Assembly: GCF_001461035.1 (NCBI RefSeq)
Contig: NZ_LNAM01000079.1
Span: 1 to 57,995 of the forward strand
Length of the DNA stretch: 57,995 nucleotides
Reading direction: 5' to 3'
Source of the DNA: Acetivibrio ethanolgignens
GTDB lineage: Bacteria > Bacillota > Clostridia > Lachnospirales > Lachnospiraceae
In this document: positions 1 to 7,644 of the stretch, piece after piece
How positions within the stretch are numbered: the stretch's first letter is position 1
Layout of the letters: the number at the start of each line of letters is the position of its first letter
Notes under the pieces: generated by a model
What the model saw: only the letters and a program-made list of their open reading frames with translations
Databases searched by the model: none
What the model was told of the DNA's origin: nothing
Made by a program: the position numbers and the translations under genes

Positions 1-106
1 GTCGCAGGACTGCTCTTACGCACTGTCATTAGGATGACCAACTTTCTGTCACCTAAATGTTTGATACCAGAAGCGGGTAATCCCGCCCCTGGCATCTGTT
101 AAGATT

Positions 107-424
107 TCATCCTATGCATCCATTATCCGCAAGTATCTTCAATGCAGCTACAACTGTACATGCATCCACTTTTTTCATCTTACTGTAGTTTCGAAGTCGT
201 TCTTCATTCCAAAAGGTATCCGACAGGGCGGCAAGTTCCGTACCGATATCCCAGTTGGGAATACAGATATAATTCCCATAGGCATGTTTTCCTACAATCA
301 GGTGAAAATGGCTTCCTCTTGCGTCAAGTTCTGCCTCACAGGGATTACCGTTTCTTATAATTTCAAGCGTACCTTCCCACTGATGTGGGGAGCAGCCTTT
401 TCCTTTGCATAAAAAAGTGATCAT
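107..424 (-). CDS. Transposon accessory protein, DUF6618-like
   Basis: This 105-aa protein has no recognisable catalytic motif. It reads like a small mixed alpha/beta protein, with a short N-terminal CKGKGCSPHQW segment and a GSHFHLIVG core. I associate it with the DUF6618 family from memory, with moderate certainty. Its ATG overlaps the stop codon of the upstream ATPase (ATGA at 421-424), so it is translationally coupled and is the last gene of the transposon operon. A role in transposition is inferred only from position. Confidence 0.6.
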   Translation of the reverse strand: MITFLCKGKGCSPHQWEGTLEIIRNGNPCEAELDARGSHFHLIVGKHAYGNYICIPNWDIGTELAALSDTFWNEERLRNYSKMKKVDACTVVAALKILADNGCIG

Positions 425-1239
425 TGATGTACGTCACCTCCCAGAAGTTCGTGCTCGATGATATAATGCACCAGATGCTCATCGATCAAACGCTTATTCT
501 GCTGGCTTGCATACATAAGGCTTTTTTCACAGATCCGGTTGATGCTGCGCGGAATCCCTGTGGATTCTTTATAAATATCATCTATGGCTTTATCGGTGAA
601 TATCTCCTGTTTCCCTCCGGCGTAAGCCAGATGGGAAACGATATATCTTTCCGTTTCCGCTCTGTCCAGGTGCGGAAGGACGCAGTTGATATCAATACGC
701 TGCCGGACAGCCGCATAACGCTGCATCCGTAGCTTATCCCATAATTCCGTCTGTCCTACCAGAACCAGTGCCATCGGGCTCATGGAATCGAATTTATAAT
801 TCAGCAGGAAACGGAACTCTTCAATGGTTTCCTTTTCAAGCAGGTGGGCTTCATCCAGAATACATACGACTTTCTTTTTCTGCACACCTCGGATGATCTC
901 GACTTCCTTCTGGAGCTGCCGCTTGGCATCACCCCGGTAGAACTTTGACTCGATCCCCAGCTGGTCAAGTAATCCTTTATAAAACCACCGCGGGGTAAGC
1001 TTTGAATCGGACAGGTAAAGGAAAATGTATTCTTCCTGGGAAAGGGTTGTTACAAACCGGCGGATCAGAGTGGATTTTCCACATCCGGCATCTGCAGTGA
1101 CAACAGCGAACAGCTGCCGGTCTGCCGCATAGGCAAGCCTGCCAAGGGCGTCTGCCATGGCAGGGGACTCATAAAGTTCCTGTACAGGTGTATCCCTTAC
1201 GAAAGGGGTATGCGTCATCTGGTAGAAGGTTTCATACAT
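421..1239 (-). CDS. ExeA/TniB-like AAA ATPase of transposon
   Basis: A 272-aa AAA ATPase. Walker A is DAGCGKST near residue 53 and Walker B is VVCILDEAHLL, followed by sensor-type residues and the ending typical of ExeA proteins (STGIPRSINRICEKSLMYA). Such proteins act as target-site selectors or transposase activators in Mu/Tn7-like elements. The start MYETFYQM was chosen because AAGGATGGTGG lies just upstream and the ATG overlaps the end of the transposase by 8 bp; the longer reading frame upstream is the shifted transposase tail. The stop overlaps the next gene. Confidence 0.85.
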   Translation of the reverse strand: MYETFYQMTHTPFVRDTPVQELYESPAMADALGRLAYAADRQLFAVVTADAGCGKSTLIRRFVTTLSQEEYIFLYLSDSKLTPRWFYKGLLDQLGIESKFYRGDAKRQLQKEVEIIRGVQKKKVVCILDEAHLLEKETIEEFRFLLNYKFDSMSPMALVLVGQTELWDKLRMQRYAAVRQRIDINCVLPHLDRAETERYIVSHLAYAGGKQEIFTDKAIDDIYKESTGIPRSINRICEKSLMYASQQNKRLIDEHLVHYIIEHELLGGDVHQ

Positions 1240-2641
1240 GGCGACCACCATCCTTTCTGTATTTCCCAAAGGAGATGGCATCTGCCCTCTGCTGTCTGGT
1301 CTGTACATGTTTTTTTTCCAGAGCGGCCAGCATTCTGGAAGATTCGGTTTCCTGTTCCTGCATAGATACGGGGAGAGAAGGTGCTTTGTCGCAGAACGGG
1401 CCGATCTTTACCGGTTCTGCTGTAAAAGGTTCCATTCCGGGATACCGTACGGTGATCGTTTCAGGTACCATGGGATCATAAGAGATCTCCACCCTGCACC
1501 CGATCAGTGACGGTTTTGTTTCGTATTTGTGTCCCCGGAAGCTGATGCAGGCACCTTTGTCCACAAGTCGTTCCTCGTGATGCAGGAATGCTTCGGCGAC
1601 AACCGATGCGTCGAGGAATGTCAGGTGCCTTGTATCCCTTCCCCATTCCTGCAATGGTGTGATGCCTGCCGCCGGTATGGGACTGTTCATGCTCTCGTAG
1701 TACTCCCGGATCCCGTCATGCGGTGTTTTGTGATAGTATTCCTCCAGGTAAATCTCCCAGTAACGGTTCAGTTCCTCCAGGGTTTTGATTTTATGTACTT
1801 TTGCTTCCCTGAGGAACGAATCTACGACCTGGTGGAATTTCTCCACCTTACCTTTAGACTTCCCGCTCCTGACAGGCGCTGTACGGATGGTGATACCAAG
1901 CCTGGAAAGAGAGAACTTCAGCTGTTTTGCCACATACTGTGAACCGTGGTCAAAGTAACAGGCATCGAATTTCCCGTGCTTGAGGATGACTTTCCGGAAA
2001 GTATCCTCAACAATGGCTTCTTCCTGATTATCATAAAAACTGGACTGCAGGACATATCGGGAATGATCATCGATTGCCGATGACAGGTACGTCTGCACCA
2101 TTGCACCGTTCTTTCCGATCGGGAGTTTTAAGCCGTATTTGATATCTCCCTGAAGCAGCATCATCCGGTGCGGTTTACAGAAACGTTTGGAAGAACTCTT
2201 CCTTGCGTCATTGTACATCTGCATCTGACGGACACCAAAACCTGCCTTATAAAGATAACGTTCCATGGTGGAGCGCTTCAGGATCCCCGGGGCTGCCCAT
2301 CCTTCCAGTTCCAGTATGTAAATGATCTGCTTCACGGAACGTTTTGGGACTTCCTTTTTCAGTTGGATCGCCTGCTCAAGAATCTCATCAAAGTTCTCAA
2401 GCAGTTTCTGAGACCGCCGCTGTTCCCGGTTCATCGGTTTTAATCCAGCGAAACCGCCGTTCCTGTACGCTGCTTCATAGCGGTACAGGCTGCGTGGGGA
2501 TATACCGTTCTTCCCGGCAATGTCTTCTCTCATCTGGATGCGTTTTGCATTATCCAGTGTTTCATCCAGCAGGGGAGCGATCAGCTGATACCGGTTAAGG
2601 GCCTGCTCATCCTGCCATTGTTTGTTTTCTGTTGTCTGCAT
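1232..2641 (-). CDS. DDE transposase (Mu/IS481-type, rve core)
   Basis: A 469-aa integrase-core transposase. The N-terminal part has helix-turn-helix features (KNGISPRSLYRYEAAYRNGGF). The catalytic core shows D in LLQGDIKYG, D in CYFDHGSQYV and E in KGKVEKFHQ, with 35 residues between the second D and the E. A C-terminal beta-barrel-like segment (FRGHKYETKPSLIGCRVEI) matches the Mu C-terminal domain pattern. The start MQTTENKQ is preceded by a strong AGGAGG site; a longer frame upstream lacks such a site and looks non-coding. It is coupled to the ATPase downstream. Confidence 0.9.
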   Translation of the reverse strand: MQTTENKQWQDEQALNRYQLIAPLLDETLDNAKRIQMREDIAGKNGISPRSLYRYEAAYRNGGFAGLKPMNREQRRSQKLLENFDEILEQAIQLKKEVPKRSVKQIIYILELEGWAAPGILKRSTMERYLYKAGFGVRQMQMYNDARKSSSKRFCKPHRMMLLQGDIKYGLKLPIGKNGAMVQTYLSSAIDDHSRYVLQSSFYDNQEEAIVEDTFRKVILKHGKFDACYFDHGSQYVAKQLKFSLSRLGITIRTAPVRSGKSKGKVEKFHQVVDSFLREAKVHKIKTLEELNRYWEIYLEEYYHKTPHDGIREYYESMNSPIPAAGITPLQEWGRDTRHLTFLDASVVAEAFLHHEERLVDKGACISFRGHKYETKPSLIGCRVEISYDPMVPETITVRYPGMEPFTAEPVKIGPFCDKAPSLPVSMQEQETESSRMLAALEKKHVQTRQQRADAISFGKYRKDGGRHV

Positions 2642-2720
2642 GATCTTTATCCTCCTTTTGGAGGAGCGTACCATACTTGATGTGTGACAACAAAACAAAG
2701 TCGGTGCATGGACAACAGAC

Positions 2721-3224
2721 TTAAAGGGATACAAGAAAGCCACCAGAATTATAAATAAAGCGGAGAATGGTCTCCAGCCATTCTTCGTTGGAACTGCGTA
2801 GCTTGTCAAGCAGAGACATGCTGGTACTCAGGAGTTCCTCACCGAATCCCAACAGACGATATCCTAACGATTTCAGATAACCGTCTATCCTTAGATGGTT
2901 TACCATCAGCCAGTGATGCCACCTATACATTGTAACCTCACAAGGATAATCTGCCGAATCGTCATCCTCTGGGGTAACGATCCCATCAAGCACTCCTGAT
3001 ATAACTTCCGTGGCATAGTGTTTAAATGGGACCAGACAATCCGGGAGCTCCCGATGAAGCCTTCCACACTGATGACATTTGAGCCGACGTATGATATAAA
3101 TACGACGTTCCCGTCCTTCCAGTAGCATAATCCGTTGACAGGAATCACGGTAAGCTAATGGTTCACCACAAATAGGGCAATAGGATATGACACTGCTTTC
3201 AACAAAAAATATTTTCTTCCTCAT
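2721..3224 (-). CDS. Zinc-ribbon protein, DUF6431-like
   Basis: A 167-aa protein with an N-terminal zinc ribbon: CPICGEP near residue 16 and CHQCGRLHRELP near residue 50. The rest is helical (LLDKLRSSNEEWLETILRF). Proteins of this kind, which I place in DUF6431, precede DDE transposases in related elements and probably bind the element ends. It is 80 bp upstream of the transposase in the same orientation. The ATG has no good ribosome binding site; a TTGTAT-N17-TACAAT pair lies so close that the ATG overlaps the possible -10, so the start or promoter is uncertain. Confidence 0.75.
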   Translation of the reverse strand: MRKKIFFVESSVISYCPICGEPLAYRDSCQRIMLLEGRERRIYIIRRLKCHQCGRLHRELPDCLVPFKHYATEVISGVLDGIVTPEDDDSADYPCEVTMYRWHHWLMVNHLRIDGYLKSLGYRLLGFGEELLSTSMSLLDKLRSSNEEWLETILRFIYNSGGFLVSL

Positions 3225-3275
3225 TGTAAGTTACGGTGTAATCTGATACAATAATCATGGTTGTAAAACCATAGT

Positions 3276-3311
3276 CCCAGAGTGCATGTCTTGCAAGGAG
3301 GGTGCTCTGGG
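3276..3311. other. Stem-loop in transposon upstream region
   Basis: CCCAGAG at 3276-3282 pairs with CTCTGGG at 3305-3311, and a 16-bp perfect palindrome ATACTGATGTCAGTAT follows at 3334-3349. The stretch 3225-3383 holds no gene; it carries these structures and the proposed right transposon end. The role may be transposase binding or promoter control; this is inference. Confidence 0.4.
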
Positions 3312-3383
3312 ATTCCTTTCTTTATACTGATGTCAGTATAATGGTCTATCCAGAGACAATCAAGTAAATCAATTTTTAGTCAT

Positions 3384-3539
3384 ATGAGATTAGCATAAAC
3401 AGTTGCTATCGGTTCCTGCGGACGCACTATCGGACGCATTGAACGAGGCGAAAGAAATGCCTCCCTTGAACTCGCTCTCAGGCTCTCTGCCTATCTTGGA
3501 ATATCCGTTGAAGAACTATTTAAAGTTGAAGATGAATGA
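3384..3539 (+). pseudogene. XRE-family HTH regulator, 3' remnant
   Basis: Frame +3 encodes the C-terminal end of a Cro/CI-type regulator: RTIGRIERGERNASLELALR followed by LSAYLGISVEELFKVEDE and a TGA stop at 3537-3539. The recognition-helix end and the usual hydrophobic tail are present, but the N-terminal third is absent and an in-frame TAA sits at 3396. It therefore looks like a remnant cut by the neighbouring transposon and then decayed. A terminator follows immediately. Confidence 0.7.
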
Positions 3540-3542
3540 TTT

Positions 3543-3569
3543 AATGCCAGCCTACGCAAGGCTGGCATT
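3543..3569 (+). terminator. Hairpin terminator after XRE remnant
   Basis: AATGCCAGCC and GGCTGGCATT form a perfect 10-bp stem with a 7-nt loop. The T-run after it is short (TTT), so it may be weak. It lies between the XRE remnant and the convergent MATE gene. Confidence 0.65.
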
Positions 3570-3591
3570 TCGATTAATCAAGTAATTATAT

Positions 3592-4928
3592 TTATTCAAC
3601 GATTCTTTTCTTTTCCCATTTTCTTCCATTCCATCGAACATACACGAATACTGCTCGAATTATTTCATCTAGTGCCATAGCAATCCATACCCCAACAATA
3701 TCCCAACTCGTATATTTGTAAAACAAAATAGTTAATAATACAGCGATTAACCACTGGGTCGTCATTCCTAAAAAAGTAGGAAATTTAACATCACCCGCAG
3801 CCTTCAAGCTATAGATAATAACAATGTTACAGGTTCTTCCAATTTCCAGAAATATCGCAACCAGCATTACCTTTTGACCCAAATATAAAACTTCACTTTC
3901 ACTAGTAAATAGTGACAGGGTATATGGCGAAAGGAGATAATTGACCGTTGCCACTAATACAGAAAGAATCATCGCATATGTAAGAACTTTCTTAACTTGT
4001 TTATATATAAAGTCCAATTTTCCTGCTCCAACCGATTGCCCGACTACAATCGACATAGCAACTGCAATTGCCATTGAAAACGAATATGAAAACTGGGCAA
4101 GAATTGAACAATAAATCTTTGTATTTAGAGACATTGTTCCCATCAGATTGATAATTGCTATTATCACTAATTGTGAAATATCATAAGATATATTTTCTCC
4201 TGTTGCAGGTACTCCAATTTTAATTAATTTTTTCAACTCATCTTTTGGCAGTGGAAATAAATATTTTATACTTATTTTCCCCTTTATGCTTTTTTGAAAA
4301 AATATAATATAAATGACTAATGCGATCACCTCACTGATAACTATAGAGACCGCTACACCAACAAATCCCAATCCCATTATTTTCAGTGGTCCATATAAGA
4401 ATAGATAGTTTCCAATGATATTTAATCCATTCATACTTAAAGCAATAATCAATCCAATATAAGTCTTGCCATTGCTCCGTACAATTTGGTCAAACACATT
4501 GATCAATGCAATTGTAAATAACATAGAACCAACTATTCTTAAATAAGAACTGCTCAATTCAATCAATTCACTGGATACATTGAGCACTCTCAAAATATCT
4601 TTAGAAAAAAAGAACAAAATTAAGCCTACCATAATGCCTAAAAATAAATTCAAACAAATAGACAATGTATACACTTTATTTAGTCTTTCAGTCTGTTTTG
4701 CTCCAACATATTGAGCAACTACAATTCCAGTCGCTGATGAAATAATCATAAATGCGAGCAAAAAGAAGCTTATTACCTGATTTGCATTTCCAATTGCTCC
4801 AATAGCATCTTGTGAAAAATGGCTTACCATCAACATATCTGCGTAACCAATACAAAGCGAAAGAATCGCTTGAAAAAAACCGGGCAGGCTAATTTAAAGA
4901 ACGCAAATGTCTGCTTTTCATTTTCCAT
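3592..4928 (-). pseudogene. MATE-family efflux transporter, frameshifted near N-terminus
   Basis: The long frame (3592-4836) encodes 414 aa of a MATE multidrug/Na+ antiporter with the family's many membrane helices and the FSQDAIGAIGNANQ loop after helix 1. Upstream the same frame stays open (LPGFFQAILSLCIGYAD) until a TAA at 4894-4896. The missing start is in another frame: ATG at 4926-4928 reads MENEKQTFAFFKLACPVFF. One missing base between about 4873 and 4890, which includes a run of seven T (coding strand), would join the two into a normal MATE N-terminus of about 445 aa. So the gene is disrupted by a single frameshift, is phase-variable, or carries a sequencing error. A downstream internal ATG could make only a protein lacking part of helix 1. 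Confidence 0.8.
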
Positions 4929-5029
4929 TATCTTTCATATATCATTCTATAATCAACTGATTTTTGCGTCGGTTTACAAAGGGATACATATAAAAATAAC
5001 TAAAAATGGACTGCCAACCTACTGAATTT

Positions 5030-5060
5030 ACCGCCCTATCGAGACACAGGGCGGTTTTTT
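5030..5060 (+). terminator. Rho-independent terminator
   Basis: ACCGCCCT / AGGGCGGT stem followed by TTTTTT. No intact plus-strand gene ends just upstream, so it appears to be left over from a lost gene at the edge of the conjugative-element remnant. Confidence 0.75.
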
Positions 5061-5093
5061 CATGGGCAGGGAAAGGAGGTATCCCTATCTGTG

Positions 5094-5125
5094 GGGCTTG
5101 ACCGGAAACGGTCAGGCCCTTTTTT
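5094..5125 (+). terminator. GNRA-loop terminator/attenuator ahead of parB
   Basis: GGGCTTGACCG and CGGTCAGGCCC pair around a GAAA loop and are followed by TTTTTT, a textbook terminator. It ends about 30 bp before the parB start. An in-frame GTG at 5091 with AAAGGAGGT ahead of it reads through this hairpin into parB, so it may act as an attenuator. Confidence 0.75.
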
Positions 5126-5156
5126 CATGCCATCAAATAAGAAGGAGGTAATGCGA

Positions 5157-6641
5157 ATGGCCGATGAAAAAACAAAAGTTGTGACCGACGCAACCGGGCC
5201 GGACGCTGGCCCGGCCCCGGTACAGCCCGAGGCGGGCGGCGGAGCTCCGGCACCCAAGCAGGAACAGCCTGCCCCCGAAGCGGTTTCCCCGGATAAGGCC
5301 CCGGCTCCCGAGCAGGCGGCACCCGCCCAGACGGAGAAAGGCGCTGACGCTCCCAAGGAACAGAAAGCCGCCAGCGTGTCCGTCTTTAACTTCTCTGAAA
5401 TTATGGCCGAGAAGAAAGCGGCGGAAAAGGCCGCCGCCCAGCAGGAGGCAAAAACCCCGGATAAGGTTGCTCCCCCTTCACCATCCAAGGAGACCGGGCA
5501 GAAGCGGGAACAGTCCAAGGAGCAGGAACAACCCCCGAAGCGCCGGGGCCGCCCTCCCAAGGGGGACAAGGCCAAGCCTGCCGCTCCCGCACAAAAGGAG
5601 GCTCCCGGTAAAAAGGATAAGGCGGCGCAGAAGCCCGCTCCCACCAAGAAGGCCGAGAAAGCCCCCAAGGCTCCCAAGCCCGCCAAGGGTGCGCCGGAGG
5701 TAAAGGCTCCCGTTCAGGCTGAAACACCTGCGGCTCCCGCCGAGGCTCCCCGTCCGGCCAAGGACGAGCAGATCGTCTATATCAAGCTGTCCGAGCTCCA
5801 CGCCTTCAAGAACCACCCTTTCCAAGTCCGCAACGACGAGGAAATGAAGGCTATGGTGTCCAGCGTCCGGGACAAGGGCGTGACCCAGCCCGCTATTGTC
5901 CGGCCTCGTGAGGACGGCGGCTATGAAATTGTGTCAGGCCACCGCCGCCAGAAGGCCAGCGAGCTTGCGGGCTTTACAGATATGCCCTGTATCATCCGCA
6001 ACCTGACGGACGAGCAGGCCATCACGCAGATGGTGGAGGACAACACAAACCAGCGTGAAAATATCCTGCCGAGTGAGCGGGCCAAGGCTCTGAAAATGCA
6101 GTTGGAGGCCATCAAGCATCAAGGAGCCAAGGAGGCCACTTCGGGCCAACTTGACCCGAAGGACGCCGGGCGGCGCTCCAATGAGATCGTGGCCGAGCGA
6201 AACAAGATGACCGTCAAGCAGGTACAGCGGTATATCAAGCTCAATGACCTTGTGCCGGATTTGCAGAAAATGATGGATGCCGGTCAGATCAAATTCACCC
6301 CGGCGGTGGAGCTGGCCTACATCAAACCCAAAAACCAGCGGTATATTGCCGTTGCCATCGAAAGCCAGCAGTCGGCCCCATCTCTCTCGCAGGCCCAGCG
6401 CATGAGGGAGCTTGACCAGAAGGGCGTTCTGAACGGGGATGTGATTGACGGCATTATGATGGAGGATAAGAAGGAGGTAGACAAAGTGATTTTGACAGGT
6501 GCGGAACTGAGCAAATACTTCGGGAAGGAAACCACCCCGAGGGAAATGAAAGACCAGATCATCAAACTTCTGGATGACTGGAAGGGCCAGCAGAAGGAAG
6601 TTGCCAAGCCGGAAAAGAAGTCTCCCGAGGCGGAGAAGTAA
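5157..6641 (+). CDS. ParB/Spo0J-like partition protein of conjugative element
   Basis: 494 aa. Residues 1 to about 205 are low-complexity, rich in Ala, Pro, Lys and Glu. A ParB N-terminal nuclease-like domain follows (LSELHAFKNHPFQVR, then IVSGHRRQKASELAGF and MVEDNTNQREN), then a KorB-like helix-turn-helix segment (MTVKQVQRYIKLNDL). ParB-type proteins with this Ala/Pro/Lys-rich extension belong to Tn1549-like ICEs. The start ATGGCC was chosen because AAGGAGGT lies at the right distance; GTG at 5091 and ATG at 5151 are alternatives. The GC content is far above its neighbours. No parA, relaxase or integrase is present, so this is an element remnant. Confidence 0.85.
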   Translation: MADEKTKVVTDATGPDAGPAPVQPEAGGGAPAPKQEQPAPEAVSPDKAPAPEQAAPAQTEKGADAPKEQKAASVSVFNFSEIMAEKKAAEKAAAQQEAKTPDKVAPPSPSKETGQKREQSKEQEQPPKRRGRPPKGDKAKPAAPAQKEAPGKKDKAAQKPAPTKKAEKAPKAPKPAKGAPEVKAPVQAETPAAPAEAPRPAKDEQIVYIKLSELHAFKNHPFQVRNDEEMKAMVSSVRDKGVTQPAIVRPREDGGYEIVSGHRRQKASELAGFTDMPCIIRNLTDEQAITQMVEDNTNQRENILPSERAKALKMQLEAIKHQGAKEATSGQLDPKDAGRRSNEIVAERNKMTVKQVQRYIKLNDLVPDLQKMMDAGQIKFTPAVELAYIKPKNQRYIAVAIESQQSAPSLSQAQRMRELDQKGVLNGDVIDGIMMEDKKEVDKVILTGAELSKYFGKETTPREMKDQIIKLLDDWKGQQKEVAKPEKKSPEAEK

Positions 6642-6669
6642 AGCCCACTTCGGGACAAGTTGGCCCGAG
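6139..6669. repeat. 23-nt motif present twice in opposite orientation (parB and its 3' side)
   Basis: CTTCGGGCCAACTTGACCC plus GAAG at 6139-6161 inside parB is repeated as its near-complement at 6648-6669, just after the parB stop (CTTCGGGACAAGTTGGCCC). About 21 of 23 positions agree. The copy inside parB also has perfect inverted ends, CTTCGGG/CCCGAAG. It might be a ParB or repressor binding site, or simply a repeated element sequence. Confidence 0.5.
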
Positions 6670-6675
6670 GATGTA

Positions 6676-6694
6676 TGCGGGGCTCTGCCCCGCA
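6676..6694 (+). other. GC-rich stem-loop after parB
   Basis: TGCGGGGC and GCCCCGCA form a perfect 8-bp stem with a 3-nt loop, 35 bp after parB. There is no T-run, so it is an mRNA hairpin or site rather than a clear terminator. Confidence 0.5.
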
Positions 6695-6722
6695 CCCCGA
6701 AGCTCAAAGGATATTTAATATT

Positions 6723-6850
6723 CCCCGTCGCCGGGTTTTCAGGTAGCATATCCGGGAAAATCAGTCAAGGGCCACAGCCGCCGCAGGCGGTGCCAAAGGC
6801 ACCCTTGACGGATTTCTCCCGGATATGCTTTCAGGCGGCAAGCGACGGGG
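6723..6850 (+). other. Large nested inverted repeat (about 128 nt)
   Basis: Outer arms CCCCGTCGC (6723-6731) and GCGACGGGG (6842-6850) enclose inner arms GCATATCCGGGA and TCCCGGATATGC, then GTCAAGGG/CCCTTGAC, with CCGCC/GGCGG at the tip. The whole could fold into one long interrupted stem. It fills most of the gene-free stretch 6642-6957. Its function is unknown: it could be a structured RNA, a processing site, or a DNA site of the element. Confidence 0.6.
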
Positions 6851-6957
6851 ATATATATTCCTTTGAGCCGTCCCCCTTCCCACGGGAAGGGGCGGAGGGG
6901 TTGGGCTTATCCGGCGCAGCCTCATTAAAAAATATGTAGAAACGGAGGAACAAAACC

Positions 6958-7016
6958 TTGAAACGACCTTTGGCATACATTACCGCCGCATGGTGCGGCG
7001 ACCCCGACACGGATAT
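6958..7016 (+). pseudogene. DUF7768-like ICE gene, 5' stub
   Basis: A TTG start with CGGAGG upstream begins KRPLAYITAAWCGDPDTD, the opening I associate with a small DUF7768-type protein common in Tn1549-like elements. The homology stops at about 7016, where the sequence becomes the antisense of an ABC transporter gene. Only about 20 codons remain. It marks the broken right edge of the element remnant. Confidence 0.6.
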
Positions 7017-7644
7017 AGAGATTATCAAGCACAACTCCATTGAGTCTTCCATACTTCTTCCGGTACTCCTGTCCTATATCCTGTCCACGCCGGCTGTTTG
7101 CTATCGGAATCACCGCCCCAACCAGCAGGTAAAAGAAAGCCGCAATGCCTGCAAAAACCGGATGCAGACTTCCCAGAAAAATACACATAAAAAGGGAGGT
7201 TATAACCGCAATTGCAATCGGAGAAATCGTATGTGCGTAAAACACCTCCAAAAGCTCAATATCACTGGTAATAATAGAAATCAGATTACCCTTGTCCCGG
7301 CCCTCCAGCTTCGCCGGTGCCAGCTGCCGCAATGCCGCAAATACCTGGTGGCGGATGTTAGCTAAAAGCTTAAAAGCAATATAGTGATTGGCCGATTGTT
7401 CTGCATACCTAAGTACACCCCGGAATACAGCAAACAAGAAAAGAAGCAGAAAGACCACAGAAAGCGAAGCAGCAACCGGTCTTCCTAAAGCCACCAAAAC
7501 ACCATAGCCTCCAAGCACAGTAATAAAGGTAGCCATTAAATTTCCAATACAGCCTGCCAGTATCGCCAGACACATAATTCCCAAAAGAGGCTTTACCATA
7601 CCAAAAAGCCCCAGCATTATCTTAAAGCCACTGTCCTTTTTCAT
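7016..7644 (-). pseudogene. CydC-like ABC transporter subunit, truncated
   Basis: The N-terminal membrane part of an exporter-fold ABC protein: about five helices, with the family landmark GRDKGNLISIITSDIELLEVFYAHTISPI and the following helix pair. Recognisable homology ends at RLNGVVLDNLY, around residue 209. The rest (about 35 residues to the stop at 6925) is read from the conjugative-element sequence. The second half of the membrane domain and the entire nucleotide-binding domain are missing. The ATG overlaps the TGA of the partner gene, so the two were an operon. The product cannot hydrolyse ATP. Confidence 0.8.

Larger units (their letters stand above)
24..3358 (-). mobile_element. Four-gene DDE transposon with ExeA-type ATPase (limits tentative)
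   Basis: Four genes run on the minus strand in tight order: zinc-ribbon protein, DDE transposase, AAA ATPase and a 105-aa protein. The last three overlap or nearly overlap. A DDE transposase followed by a TniB/ExeA-like ATPase is the hallmark of Mu/Tn7/IS481-like elements. Possible ends are a 17-bp imperfect inverted pair, TGTCATTAGGATGACCA at 24-40 and the complement of TGTCTCTGGATAGACCA at 3342-3358 (11 of 17 positions match). No target-site duplication is visible around them, so the limits are only a suggestion. The right side abuts a broken XRE regulator. Confidence 0.5.

Noticed and set aside
5060-5686. Minus-strand Ala/Gly-rich frames across parB
   Set aside because: They are shadows of the GC-rich, Ala/Pro/Lys-coding strand of parB.
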